A stretch of 64,000 nt of DNA, taken from the NCBI GenBank assembly GCA_022376925.1, contig JAIOJX010000032.1, positions 175,943,479 to 176,007,478 on the forward strand, written 5' to 3'. Source of the DNA: Tragulus kanchil (taxonomy: Eukaryota; Chordata; Mammalia; Artiodactyla; Tragulidae). Made by a program: the position numbers and the translations under genes. Under the pieces are notes generated by a model that made no database searches, was not told the DNA's origin, and was given only the letters and a program-made list of their open reading frames with translations. Positions 22,876 through 33,950 of this stretch are shown one piece after another (the stretch's first letter is position 1; every line of letters starts with the position of its first letter).

Positions 22876-23251
22876 CAAATCTCTAATAGCTGGCTCAGTG
22901 GAACACAACCTGCTTCTCCGATCAGCTTCTGCATATAAGCTCTTGGATAGGTCATGTCTGTTGAGGTCTCTGATAAAATTTGGCCTTACACAGTGAGTAA
23001 AGGAAGAATACTTTCATAGTCTTTTCAGATGATTGTAGATATTTTTCTTTTCTACTATACCGAAACTCGACAAGTGGAAGTTTCTTGAAAGTTCGCTGCC
23101 ATGTAGAATCTAAAGCCATCTGCTTTTTGTATTCTCTTCCATAATCTCTTTGAATGGAAATTTTGGCCATGAACAATTTTATAACATTGTTCATTGGTTG
23201 TTTGGAAAATATTGATTTACTGAGCCATGCAGAACTTCCAAATATTGGCAT
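22876..23251 (-). pseudogene. Decayed hAT (Charlie-like) transposase C-terminal region (also at about 24023-24395)
   Basis: The minus-strand frame from 23251 contains KKLPLVEFRYSRKEKYLQ, SEKTMKVFFLYSLCKAKF. This parallels the dimerisation end of hAT transposases and their domesticated ZBED5/FAM200 relatives (leu-pro-leu-x-glu-phe, then x-leu-cys-glu-x-x-phe). After a frame shift, the piece LYAEADRRSRLCSTEPAI follows, parallel to the family's AEAD-R-x-x-LS-x-x-x-P segment. The zinc-finger and catalytic parts are not seen. It is a broken relic. Identification is by motif spacing only. Confidence 0.6.
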
Positions 23252-25170
23252 ATTCTATATACCATATTTGAAAACAAGTCACTGCTTTTCCCATCAAAAA
23301 AAAAAAAAAAAACAAGCAAATTAAGTATTTACTTATTGGGAAGCTCTCAAGCTCCTAGGAGAAGGTAAAAGTTACCACAAAGTCTATCTTTTCATTTAAG
23401 TTTCAAATTTTGTCCGTAATCAATACTAGAATTTGTTTTCCTCTAAAGTAGAAGACACTTTATTCAGTGTCTGCTAAATGACTGAGTTAAGCAGCTATAG
23501 TTTATCCACTGTTCTTACAAGTAAAATGGGTGAGCATATGGAAAAAGTAGCTGACTTGATTTGTAACTCAGTCAAATACATGTTTCCCCAAGCACTTGGT
23601 CATGCAGCACAGGGCCCTAACCTGATTTCCCATTCCGCCCCATTTCATCACACAGAGTATTCAAAAGATTGTACTCAAGGATTGCAATTCAAGATGACTA
23701 ATATGTTTTTTCATTGCTTCATTAGGAATATACTTAAATAAGGCAAAAATATTTTTCCTGATTTTTTTCTTTCTCTTTGCTTTTTGTACTGCCTGGTGTT
23801 GTGAACACAGTAAGCACAGGGCAGTGTGGGGCCGCTACCTGGATTCACGCTAAGGTACCAGCATTTTTACCCCAAGTCATGTTTGCACCCTTAGGGCCTA
23901 TGTCAGCACAGTGACAAAGAGAAATAACTTCTTAGTGGTACCGCAAATAATTATGACATCCTGGAATCCAAAAAAGATTAAGCTGCTGTGTAGTCTAATA
24001 GTTAAGAAAACATAGTTTTTTCCTCTAATTAAGCTGGCTCTGTGGAACACAACCTGCTTCTCCGATCAGCTTCTGCATATAAGCTCTTGGATAGGTCATG
24101 TCTGTTGAGGTCTCTGATAAAATTTGGCCTTACACAGTGAGTAAAGGAAGAATACTTTCATAGTCTTTTCAGATGATTGTAGATATTTTTCTTTTCTACT
24201 ATACCGAAACTCGACAAGTGGAAGTTTCTTGAAAGTTCGCTGCCATGTAGAATCTAAAGCCATCTGCTTTTTGTATTCTCTTCCATAATCTCTTTGAATG
24301 GAAATTTTGGCCATGAACAATTTTATAACATTGTTCATTGGTTGTTTGGAAAATATTGATTTACTGAGCCATGCAGAACTTCCAAATATTGGCATATTCT
24401 ATATACCATATTTGAAAACAAGTCACTGCTTTTCCCATCAAAAAAAAAAACACAAGCAAATTAAGTATTTACTTATTGGGAAGCTCTCAAGCTCCTAGGA
24501 GAAGGTAAAAGTTACCACAAAGTCTATCTTTTCATTTAAGTTTCAAATTTTGTCCGTAATCAATACTAGAATTTGTTTTCCTCTAAAGTAGAAGACACTT
24601 TATTCAGTGTCTGCTAAATGACTGAGTTAAGCAGCTATAGTTTATCCACTGTTCTTACAAGTAAAATGGGTGAGCATATGGAAAAAGTAGCTGACTTGAT
24701 TTGTAACTCAGTCAAATACATGTTTCCCCAAGCACTTGGTCATGCAGCACAGGGCCCTAACCTGATTTCCCATTCCGCCCCATTTCATCACACAGAGTAT
24801 TCAAAAGATTGTACTCAAGGATTGCAATTCAAGATGACTAATATGTTTTTTCATTGCTTCATTAGGAATATACTTAAATAAGGCAAAAATATTTTTCCTG
24901 ATTTTTTTCTTTCTCTTTGCTTTTTGTACTGCCTGGTGTTGTGAACACAGTAAGCACAGGGCAGTGTGGGGCCGCTACCTGGATTCACGCTAAGGTACCA
25001 GCATTTTTACCCCAAGTCATGTTTGCACCCTTAGGGCCTATGTCAGCACAGTGACAAAGAGAAATAACTTCTTAGTGGTACCGCAAAAATAATTATGACA
25101 TCCTGGAATCCAAGAAAAGTCAGACTTTGAGAGCTGCTGTGTAGTCTAATAGTTAAGAAAACATAGTTTT
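22881..25170 (+). repeat. Direct tandem duplication 7 (about 1.15 kb unit)
   Basis: Copy A is 22881-24019 and copy B about 24021-25170. Differences lie at the join: copy A lacks about 13 bases near 23975, and copy B starts with a slightly scrambled cctctaattaagctgg. One A-run interior differs (23297-23314 against the run at 24441). The hAT relic is duplicated with it. Confidence 0.97.
23260..25060. other. Anonymous sequence inside duplication 7
   Basis: An identical 87-codon plus frame (23478 and 24618) occurs in both copies only because of the duplication. A weak MIR-like block (gttcttacaagtaaaatggg) lies in it. I see no gene. Confidence 0.4.
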
Positions 25171-27373
25171 AGTTGAGCCCATCCCCTAGCAGAGGAAACA
25201 ATATTTTACAGTACAAGGTCAATTGGATAAGTCTTGTCAAAATATCCTCTACCTGGTTTTATTTAGTATAAGACTGGATATCCTAAAAATCATAACCATT
25301 GCCATCTTTTATTTATTAAAATAATACTCTTTGATTCATAGGAAATTGATTTATTTAGAAACATACATCACAGACAGACAGTGGGCCATCTCAGATGATG
25401 AGAGCAGCCAAAAATGTGAATATATTTTTATGGTAGAAATTTAGACATAAAATGTAAAGATAAAAAAAAACATTTAAATAAAATTCCCCCAGCTGTAGAT
25501 AAATCCTGTTAATATTTTAGGAAACATCTTCTTGTCTTTCTCTTTGGCCATTTATACTATTTTGCAATGTGCTTTTTTTTTTTTAACTTAACATTGTCTC
25601 ATGAACATTTTCTCTTATCATTAAATATTTATGGACTACATCAATCTAAATTATTCAGTTCTCCTCCTGACAGGACATCACATTCTGCCTGCAATGCAGT
25701 GGTGCAAGGTTGCTTGGGGAGACAGTTTTGAGACCCAGGCTTATGGAATTTTAGGAATTCTCCCTCATGATGGTGGAGTTCAGTGATGAAGTCACCTGAA
25801 TCCTTGGCAACTGCTGACTCTTCAGGAGCACCCCATGTCCCAGCTGCATGCCCTGGTGTTTGATTTCTCATCATTTCTGCAGCCATGGCCAACCTCCTCT
25901 TACACTCTCCAAGCTGGCCAAGACATCCTCCAAATCTTTCTGACACCAACTTCTCCTCCCTTACTTTCTTCTAGCATTGATACAAAACTTCCTCTTCAAA
26001 TGGTCTTTTCTTCTCCTCATCCTTTGAATTTTGAGTTTCCACGAATCCCCTTAGCTCATGCTGCAAATCTAAGCAGTGTTGCCTACACTTACAGGCTTCC
26101 CACCCCCCTCCAGCCTTGGTCCTCATTCATTTCTTTACTTGGAACCTCAACTCCATTCCGTTTGAAGGACTACAGACCACGCAATGTTAGAATACATTTT
26201 TCCAAAATGGCCACAATACACTTCTTAGTGGTACCGCAAAAATAATTATGACATCCTGGAATCCAAGAAAAGTCAGACTTTGAGAGCTGCTGTGTAGTCT
26301 AATAGTTAAGAAAACATAGTTTTAGTTGAGCCCATCCCCTAGCAGAGGAAACAATATTTTACAGTACAAGGTCAATTGGATAAGTCTTGTCAAAATATCC
26401 TCTACCTGGTTTTATTTAGTATAAGACTGGATATCCTAAAAATCATAACCATTGCCATCTTTTATTTATTAAAATAATACTCTTTGATTCATAGGAAATT
26501 GATTTATTTAGAAACATACATCACAGACAGACAGTGGGCCATCTCAGATGATGAGAGCAGCCAAAAATGTGAATATATTTTTATGGTAGAAATTTAGACA
26601 TAAAATGTAAAGATAAAAAAAAACATTTAAATAAAATTCCCCCAGCTGTAGATAAATCCTGTTAATATTTTAGGAAACATCTTCTTGTCTTTCTCTTTGG
26701 CCATTTATACTATTTTGCAATGTGCTTTTTTTTTTTTAACTTAACATTGTCTCATGAACATTTTCTCTTATCATTAAATATTTATGGACTACATCAATCT
26801 AAATTATTCAGTTCTCCTCCTGACAGGACATCACATTCTGCCTGCAATGCAGTGGTGCAAGGTTGCTTGGGGAGACAGTTTTGAGACCCAGGCTTATGGA
26901 ATTTTAGGAATTCTCCCTCATGATGGTGGAGTTCAGTGATGAAGTCACCTGAATCCTTGGCAACTGCTGACTCTTCAGGAGCACCCCATGTCCCAGCTGC
27001 ATGCCCTGGTGTTTGATTTCTCATCATTTCTGCAGCCATGGCCAACCTCCTCTTACACTCTCCAAGCTGGCCAAGACATCCTCCAAATCTTTCTGACACC
27101 AACTTCTCCTCCCTTACTTTCTTCTAGCATTGATACAAAACTTCCTCTTCAAATGGTCTTTTCTTCTCCTCATCCTTTGAATTTTGAGTTTCCACGAATC
27201 CCCTTAGCTCATGCTGCAAATCTAAGCAGTGTTGCCTACACTTACAGGCTTCCCACCCCCCTCCAGCCTTGGTCCTCATTCATTTCTTTACTTGGAACCT
27301 CAACTCCATTCCGTTTGAAGGACTACAGACCACGCAATGTTAGAATACATTTTTCCAAAATGGCCACAATACA
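25068..27373 (+). repeat. Direct tandem duplication 8 (about 1.15 kb unit), nested with duplication 7
   Basis: Copy A is 25068-26220 and copy B about 26221-27373. The first 0.1 kb also forms the end of duplication 7, so cttcttagtggtaccgcaaa-type sequence occurs three times (23928, 25068, 26221). No interior difference was noticed. Confidence 0.97.
25171..26220. other. Anonymous sequence inside duplication 8 (also at 26324-27373)
   Basis: This stretch carries the longest open frames of the window: plus 25835-26245 (136 codons) and 26988-27473 (161 codons), and minus 25641-25949 and 26794-27102 (102 codons). The two plus frames share all but their ends, which change where the duplicated block stops. 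The proteins show no recognised domain, and the frame end is set by the junction, so I do not call a gene. Confidence 0.4.
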
Positions 27374-27554
27374 GTTTCTGCTTCTACATGTTTTTTCCAG
27401 AAACTTCATATTTCTCCACCAAAAGGTAGAACATATTATTTTTCCCTTCCTTGAAAGTAGGTGGGCTTTTTAGGTGCCTTGAATGTGGCAAGAGAGACCC
27501 TGTGTGTTTTCTGAGGTTGCGTTTGGAAAGGAGGACAGCTTCTTCCTGGCCTTC
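27374..27554. other. Anonymous sequence
   Basis: Short unique stretch before the L1 block. Nothing recognised. Confidence 0.4.
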
Positions 27555-27990
27555 TTTTTGTTGTTTTTTATTGAAGTAGAGTTGATTTACAATGTTGTGT
27601 TAATTTCTGGTGTACAGCAAAGTGGTTCATTTATATATATGATTATATATACTCTCATATTATTTCCATTATGGTTTATTACAAGATATTGAATATAGCT
27701 CTCTGTGCTATACAGTAGGACTTTGCTGTTTATCCAGATTATATATATTATTGTGTATCTGCTAATCCCAAACTCCTAATTATCCTTCCCTTCTTTCCTT
27801 TTGTTAACCATGAGTTTGTTTACTTTGGATGAGAGTCTATTTCTGTTTTATAAATAAGTTCATTGTATCATATTTTTAATTCCACATTCAAATGATATCA
27901 ATTTATCTTTCTTTATTTTTCCCTGTCTTTCTCGTACTTCACTTAGTATGGTCATCTCTAGACCCATTCATTTGAGGCGAATGGTTGAAT
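27555..27990 (-). mobile_element. L1 3' end, antisense
   Basis: Reversed 3'-UTR landmarks occur in order: ttgatttacaatgttgtgtt, ctggtgtacagcaaagtggt, gctctctgtgctatacagta, ctgtttatccagattatata, accatgagtttgtttac, tctatttctgttttataaat and acttcacttagtatggtcat, then ctctagacccattcat. Confidence 0.87.
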
Positions 27991-27994
27991 TTGA

Positions 27995-28330
27995 AAAGGA
28001 AATGTCACTTCTGCCTGGTTCTCTCTTTGGACATACAGCTGAGGAGTCCTGGGCCAGCGTTGAAGAAGGCTGCCTCCCCGGAAGCTGTGGAGCTGGAGAG
28101 ATCACAAAGGCAGAGGGAGAAGGAGCTGCTGGCCCAGAAGCCTCTGAGGTCGCAGGCACCCTCTGACTGAGTCTCAGATGTGAGAGCCGACGAGCCTTCT
28201 AAGGACTTCCCTCCCAGACAGAGCACCGACCTAGCTGACACTAAGTGGAGCGGATTCACGGAGACTGCTGAGCCCTGCGCTAGCTGCAGACCTGTTTCTG
28301 CTGAAGCCATTAGATGGTGGAATGGGTTTT
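27995..28330. other. GC-richer, exon-like patch of unknown origin
   Basis: Between two antisense L1 blocks lies about 330 bp that is markedly richer in G and C. Its frames are open on both strands: 72 and 61 codons in two plus frames, 101 and 63 in minus frames. One plus frame reads SPEAVELERSQRQREKELLA, a charged, helix-prone segment. This could be a fragment of a processed pseudogene or an old unrecognised element. I do not recognise the parent. The last part (28241-28330) is repeated at 29337 by duplication 9. Confidence 0.35.
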
Positions 28331-28425
28331 AATGTAGCAGTGGATACCTGGATCACACATCTGTCCCCATCTTTTTTTTAACAGTAATTCAGGACCCAAC
28401 CAAACCTTAATATTCAGGCCACGAG

Positions 28426-28427
<2 letters not shown>

Positions 28428-28459
<32 letters not shown>
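28428..28459 (+). repeat. (CA)16 microsatellite; (CA)15 in the second copy at 29524-29553
   Basis: A perfect dinucleotide run. The one-unit difference between the duplicated copies is what allelic variation or sequencing slippage would give. Confidence 0.95.
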
Positions 28460-28461
<2 letters not shown>

Positions 28462-28689
28462 ATCCACAATCACTCTTTCCCTAGTCGACAGTTCTGGGTC
28501 CCTTAAGCCCTTACATACTCCAATCTATTTCCCATGCTCTTATGTTTTTATTCTTTAAAAGATTATTTGACTCATAAGAAGTAACTGATTGAATGTATGC
28601 ATGCAAAGAAACATGATCATAAAATGCCATAAGGAAAACCTCACCATTGCTCTGTGAACACTCCACCCAGATAACTTTAGATTTATTGT

Positions 28690-29330
28690 CTTCTTTTTTT
28701 AATTTTAATTTTTTAAGACCAAGACCATTTTGTATTTGGGTATATCCAATTAACAATATTGTGGTAGTTTCAGGTGAAGAACAAATGGGCTTAGTCATAC
28801 ATACACATATATCCATTCTCCCCAAACCTCCCTTCCATCCAGGCTGTCACCTAATATTGAGCAGAGTTCCCTGTGCTATACAATAGGTCCTTGTCGGTTA
28901 TCCATTTTAAATATCACAATCTGTACATGACCTTCCCAAAGTCCCAACTATCCCTTCTCCCTGGAAACCAAAAGTTCATTCTCTAAGTCTGTGAATCTCT
29001 TTCTATTTTGTAAGTACGTTCATTTGTATCATTTCTTTTTAGATTCCACATATAAGAGATGTCATATGATATAGCCCTTTTTTGAAATTATATTATGTAT
29101 TTATGTTTATTCCTAACCTATTTTTTTTGTAATTATTTGGAGCTTTACAAAACAGAACAATTATCTACCTAATAGTCTACACCTGTCACTTTTTAACCTA
29201 CCTTATAATTTAAAATATATTTACGTTGGTAGGTAGCATTGATTTATTTTAACTAGTGAGTAAAATTCCACTGAGTGAATATACCTCAATGTATCTATTT
29301 TTACCAGTTGATAGATACTTGAATTGGGTT
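28690..29330 (-). mobile_element. L1 3' region, antisense (also at about 29785-30480)
   Basis: Reversed landmarks include gagcagagttccctgtgcta, tacaataggtccttgtcggt, ctttctattttgtaagtacg and ttagattccacatataagag. After a non-matching insert (about 29085-29255), upstream L1 sequence returns (taaaattccactgagtgaat) and continues past 30421 (gctgctatggacaatactta) to about 30480. The second appearance is due to duplication 9. Confidence 0.8.
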
Positions 29331-29521
29331 ATTTTTCTAAGTGGAGCGGATTCACGGAGACTGCTGAGCCCTGCGCTAGCTGCAGACCTGTTTCTGCTGA
29401 AGCCATTAGATGGTGGAATGGGTTTTAATGTAGCAGTGGATACCTGGATCACACATCTGTCCCCATCTTTTTTTTAACAGTAATTCAGGACCCAACCAAA
29501 CCTTAATATTCAGGCCACGAG

Positions 29522-29555
<34 letters not shown>

Positions 29556-30413
29556 ATCCACAATCACTCTTTCCCTAGTCGACAGTTCTGGGTCCCTTAA
29601 GCCCTTACATACTCCAATCTATTTCCCATGCTCTTATGTTTTTATTCTTTAAAAGATTATTTGACTCATAAGAAGTAACTGATTGAATGTATGCATGCAA
29701 AGAAACATGATCATAAAATGCCATAAGGAAAACCTCACCATTGCTCTGTGAACACTCCACCCAGATAACTTTAGATTTATTGTCTTCTTTTTAATTTTAT
29801 TTTTTAAGACCAAGACCATTTTGTATTTGGGTATATCCAATTAACAATATTGTGGTAGTTTCAGGTGAAGAACAAATGGGCTTAGTCATACATACACATA
29901 TATCCATTCTCCCCAAACCTCCCTTCCATCCAGGCTGTCACCTAATATTGAGCAGAGTTCCCTGTGCTATACAATAGGTCCTTGTCGGTTATCCATTTTA
30001 AATATCACAATCTGTACATGACCTTCCCAAAGTCCCAACTATCCCTTCTCCCTGGAAACCAAAAGTTCATTCTCTAAGTCTGTGAATCTCTTTCTATTTT
30101 GTAAGTACGTTCATTTGTATCATTTCTTTTTAGATTCCACATATAAGAGATGTCATATGATATAGCCCTTTTTTGAAATTATATTATGTATTTATGTTTA
30201 TTCCTAACCTATTTTTTTTGTAATTATTTGGAGCTTTACAAAACAGAACAATTATCTACCTAATAGTCTACACCTGTCACTTTTTAACCTACCTTATAAT
30301 TTAAAATATATTTACGTTGGTAGGTAGCATTGATTTATTTTAACTAGTGAGTAAAATTCCACTGAGTGAATATACCTCAATGTATCTATTTTTACCAGTT
30401 GATAGATACTTGA

Positions 30414-32809
30414 ATTGGGTTCAGTTTTTTGCTGCTATGGACAATACTTACACACATATTCTTGTACCTGTGTCTTAGGCTACATGAACAAGAGTATATG
30501 CTCCTGAGAACAGAATGAATGTGACATACTTGAGAGTGAAAATATACAAGAAAATGCTTTCTAAGAGGTTCCGATTGCTACTCCTAATAGTAGTAGCAAG
30601 ATAGCCTAATTATTAACAGCTAGTCTTGCTGATTATCTTACTTGTTACTTTATTGGCTGTAAATCATCTTAGTTTGTATTTAACTGGTTACTAATCAGAC
30701 TGAATAGATGATATAGACATAGACATAGATGCATGGAACTGAGTTTTGAGAAATGTTTATATACACAAGTCATTTATTATCTCATTTCCAGATATTTCTT
30801 TCAGTCTATTATTTGCACATTCATTCTTTTAACACCACCATTCACAATTTTTTTTTACTTTGATGAAATCAAATTTATCATTTTTTTGTTTTATGGGTTA
30901 TGATTTTTTACTTTTATTTAAGTTGTCAAACTTTCAACATGTAGAATTATATATAATACCCTCATTAATATTTATGGAGTCTCATTTTGTAATATACAAT
31001 CAAATTACTATGTTTGATACTTAGAACTAATATTAGATGTCAATTATATCTTAATAAATACCACTTTTTTTGTTTCTGATATTGGCAAGTCATGTCGTCT
31101 TTCTCCTATTGCTTGCCTAGATAGATATTTATCAATGATACTAATGATTTCCAGGTAACTAGTTTATGGTTTTATTTGTTTTCTGTATTATTTTCCTGTT
31201 TTCCATTTTATTAGCTCTATTAGTTTTTGCTTCATATATTTTGAATCTGTTGTTAGGTAAAGAAGCATTTCATTTTGCTTTGTCTTCTTGGTAAATTAAT
31301 CCTTTTATCATTACAGTGTCCCTCTTTATATCTAGAAATTTTCCTTGCTTTCAAGATTACTTTGTCTGATATTAATACAGCCATTCCATTTTTATTTGAA
31401 TTAGAAATTACTAAGTATATCTTTTTTCATTCTTTTATTTTTAACCTATTTATTATATAAAACACAATTTTGCTGTATTGTTTATTATCTAATTTGATGC
31501 TCTCTGTCTTTTAATTATCATGTCTAAATCATTTATGTATAATGCAGTTTTTTTTAAATTTTAAAGTCAAGTCTACCATTGTGTTATGTATCATGTGTTA
31601 AACTAATGTATTTTTAGAAACGATTGGGTTCAGTTTTTTGCTGCTATGGACAATACTTACACACATATTCTTGTACCTGTGTCTTAGGCTACATGAACAA
31701 GAGTATATGCTCCTGAGAACAGAATGAATGTGACATACTTGAGAGTGAAAATATACAAGAAAATGCTTTCTAAGAGGTTCCGATTGCTACTCCTAATAGT
31801 AGTAGCAAGATAGCCTAATTATTAACAGCTAGTCTTGCTGATTATCTTACTTGTTACTTTATTGGCTGTAAATCATCTTAGTTTGTATTTAACTGGTTAC
31901 TAATCAGACTGAATAGATGATATAGACATAGACATAGATGCATGGAACTGAGTTTTGAGAAATGTTTATATACACAAGTCATTTATTATCTCATTTCCAG
32001 ATATTTCTTTCAGTCTATTATTTGCACATTCATTCTTTTAACACCACCATTCACAATTTTTTTTTACTTTGATGAAATCAAATTTATCATTTTTTTGTTT
32101 TATGGGTTATGATTTTTTACTTTTATTTAAGTTGTCAAACTTTCAACATGTAGAATTATATATAATACCCTCATTAATATTTATGGAGTCTCATTTTGTA
32201 ATATACAATCAAATTACTATGTTTGATACTTAGAACTAATATTAGATGTCAATTATATCTTAATAAATACCACTTTTTTTGTTTCTGATATTGGCAAGTC
32301 ATGTCGTCTTTCTCCTATTGCTTGCCTAGATAGATATTTATCAATGATACTAATGATTTCCAGGTAACTAGTTTATGGTTTTATTTGTTTTCTGTATTAT
32401 TTTCCTGTTTTCCATTTTATTAGCTCTATTAGTTTTTGCTTCATATATTTTGAATCTGTTGTTAGGTAAAGAAGCATTTCATTTTGCTTTGTCTTCTTGG
32501 TAAATTAATCCTTTTATCATTACAGTGTCCCTCTTTATATCTAGAAATTTTCCTTGCTTTCAAGATTACTTTGTCTGATATTAATACAGCCATTCCATTT
32601 TTATTTGAATTAGAAATTACTAAGTATATCTTTTTTCATTCTTTTATTTTTAACCTATTTATTATATAAAACACAATTTTGCTGTATTGTTTATTATCTA
32701 ATTTGATGCTCTCTGTCTTTTAATTATCATGTCTAAATCATTTATGTATAATGCAGTTTTTTTTAAATTTTAAAGTCAAGTCTACCATTGTGTTATGTAT
32801 CATGTGTTA
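30414..32809 (+). repeat. Direct tandem duplication 10 (about 1.19 kb unit)
   Basis: Copy A is 30414-31600 and copy B 31623-32809, with 22 filler bases at 31601-31622 matching neither edge. No interior difference was seen. It starts only a few bases before duplication 9 ends, so the two duplications are back to back. This is the longest unit in the window. Confidence 0.97.
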
Positions 32810-33129
32810 CCCTTTTTATCTCTATTTTCCCTTTCCTCTTTTCTTTTGAATTATTTAAATAATATTTTATCCCATTTTAATTAATCTATAGTAATTCTTT
32901 TTACTATATTTATATTTTATTTTTATTGCCTAAGACATTATATCATTCATACTTGCCATTTCACTTAATACTTAGAATTAATATTTTGGCACTTCAAGAC
33001 AATGTAGATAACATGCATGTAATTTTATACTTTCCCACACTTCTTGTTGTGTTTTACATCCATTGTACTTAAAAATATCAAGAAGCCCCATCAGACAAAA
33101 ACATAATTTTTGTATTCAATTGTCAAATG
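30830..33129 (-). mobile_element. Old L1/HAL1-type LINE, antisense (one duplicated kilobase included)
   Basis: Very AT-rich sequence with reversed L1 ORF blocks such as ccttttatcattacagtgtc, tttgtctgatattaatacag and ccattccatttttatttgaa, continuing through 32810-33129 to the CHR-1 insertion. The same LINE resumes after that insertion at 33492. All frames are broken. The exact subfamily is not determined. Confidence 0.6.
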
Positions 33130-33144
33130 TGTTTTGAAGATCTT
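33130..33144. repeat. Target-site duplication, left copy (15 bp)
   Basis: tgttttgaagatctt at 33130-33144 is repeated exactly at 33477-33491, flanking the CHR-1 SINE. It shows insertion by target-primed reverse transcription into the old LINE. Confidence 0.95.
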
Positions 33145-33476
33145 TTTTTTTTTAAAGATTTATTTTTATTTATTTATTTTGGGCGGGGGTCGGGTTGTGG
33201 AGGGAGGGGAGCGGTCGGGCCATTTCTATTGGTCTTTCATTTCTCTATTTTCATCTGTCTTTGTTCTTTGGCTCCTGTGGGCCTCCCATCGTGGTGGCGT
33301 CTGTCATTACAGAGCACCGGCTCTGGGCACATGCACTCCAGAGCTCCAGCTCGGTAATTGGACACATCGGTCCAGCCGCTCCGCGGCATGTGGGATCTTC
33401 CCAGGCCAGGGCTCAAACCGGCGCCCCTTGCACTGCAAGGCGGTGTCCTTACCCACTGGACCACCAGGGGAAGCCC
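33145..33476 (-). mobile_element. CHR-1-type SINE, antisense, with 15-bp target duplication
   Basis: On the minus strand the element starts with gggcttcccctggtggtcca, gtgggtaaggacaccgcctt, gcagtgcaaggggcgccggt (tRNA-like head), then a GC-rich body. It ends in an A-rich tail seen here as a T/AT-rich run at 33145-33180. It is the most GC- and CpG-rich segment of the window, so a relatively young copy. Open frames of 75-124 codons across it are consequences of its GC content, not genes. Confidence 0.88.
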
Positions 33477-33491
33477 TGTTTTGAAGATCTT
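33477..33491. repeat. Target-site duplication, right copy (15 bp)
   Basis: Exact repeat of the bases at 33130-33144, immediately beyond the SINE head. Confidence 0.95.
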
Positions 33492-33950
33492 AAGAAGAAG
33501 AAAATAATTTATTTTCCAAGAATTTCACTGTTTTGATATTTTTTCATTATTCCTCGTGTCCCAAGTTTATCTCTAGGATTATTTTCTTTCCATTTGAAAG
33601 ACAATCTTTGGCATTTCTTAAAATAATACGCTATTGACAAATTTAGTTATTTTTCATTCATCTGAGAATATCTTCACTTCACTTTCATTCATGAAGGATA
33701 TTTTAACTGATTATAGATTTGTGGGTTGACAGCTCTTTTCTCTCCATACTTTAAAAATATCATCCATGTCCTTAAGGTCTCTATGGCTTTAGATGAGAAA
33801 TATCCTGTCATACAGGTAACTGTTCTTCTAGAAGTAATGTGTCATTTTTTTCTCTAGCTCTTTTCAGGCTTTTTTTCTTCAAGTTTTCAACAGTTTGATT
33901 TTTGATGTGTCTGAGAATGGAGTTCTTCAAATTTAGAAATGAATTGGTGA
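33492..33950 (-). mobile_element. Old L1/HAL1-type LINE, antisense, continuation
   Basis: Reversed LINE blocks continue after the SINE: gtgggttgacagctcttttc, tgtgtcatttttttctctag, ttcaagttttcaacagtttg and atttttgatgtgtctgagaa. The portion from 33672 is repeated at 34754 by duplication 11. Confidence 0.6.

Larger units (their letters stand above)
28241..30421 (+). repeat. Direct tandem duplication 9 (about 1.09 kb unit)
   Basis: Copy A is 28241-29330 and copy B 29337-30421, with six filler bases (29331-29336). Length differences occur in simple tracts: the CA run has 16 units in copy A (28428-28459) and 15 in copy B (29524-29553), and a T/A run near 28693 is longer in copy A. Such slippage differences fit two reads or two alleles of one locus. 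Confidence 0.97.

Noticed and set aside
23478..24881. Identical 87-codon frames 1140 bases apart, suggesting a small gene family
   Set aside because: The whole surrounding kilobase, including non-coding parts and the hAT relic, is duplicated equally; identity does not reflect selection on a protein.
33110..33536. Four overlapping frames of 75-124 codons
   Set aside because: They coincide with the GC-rich CHR-1 SINE and its flanks, bounded by an exact target duplication.
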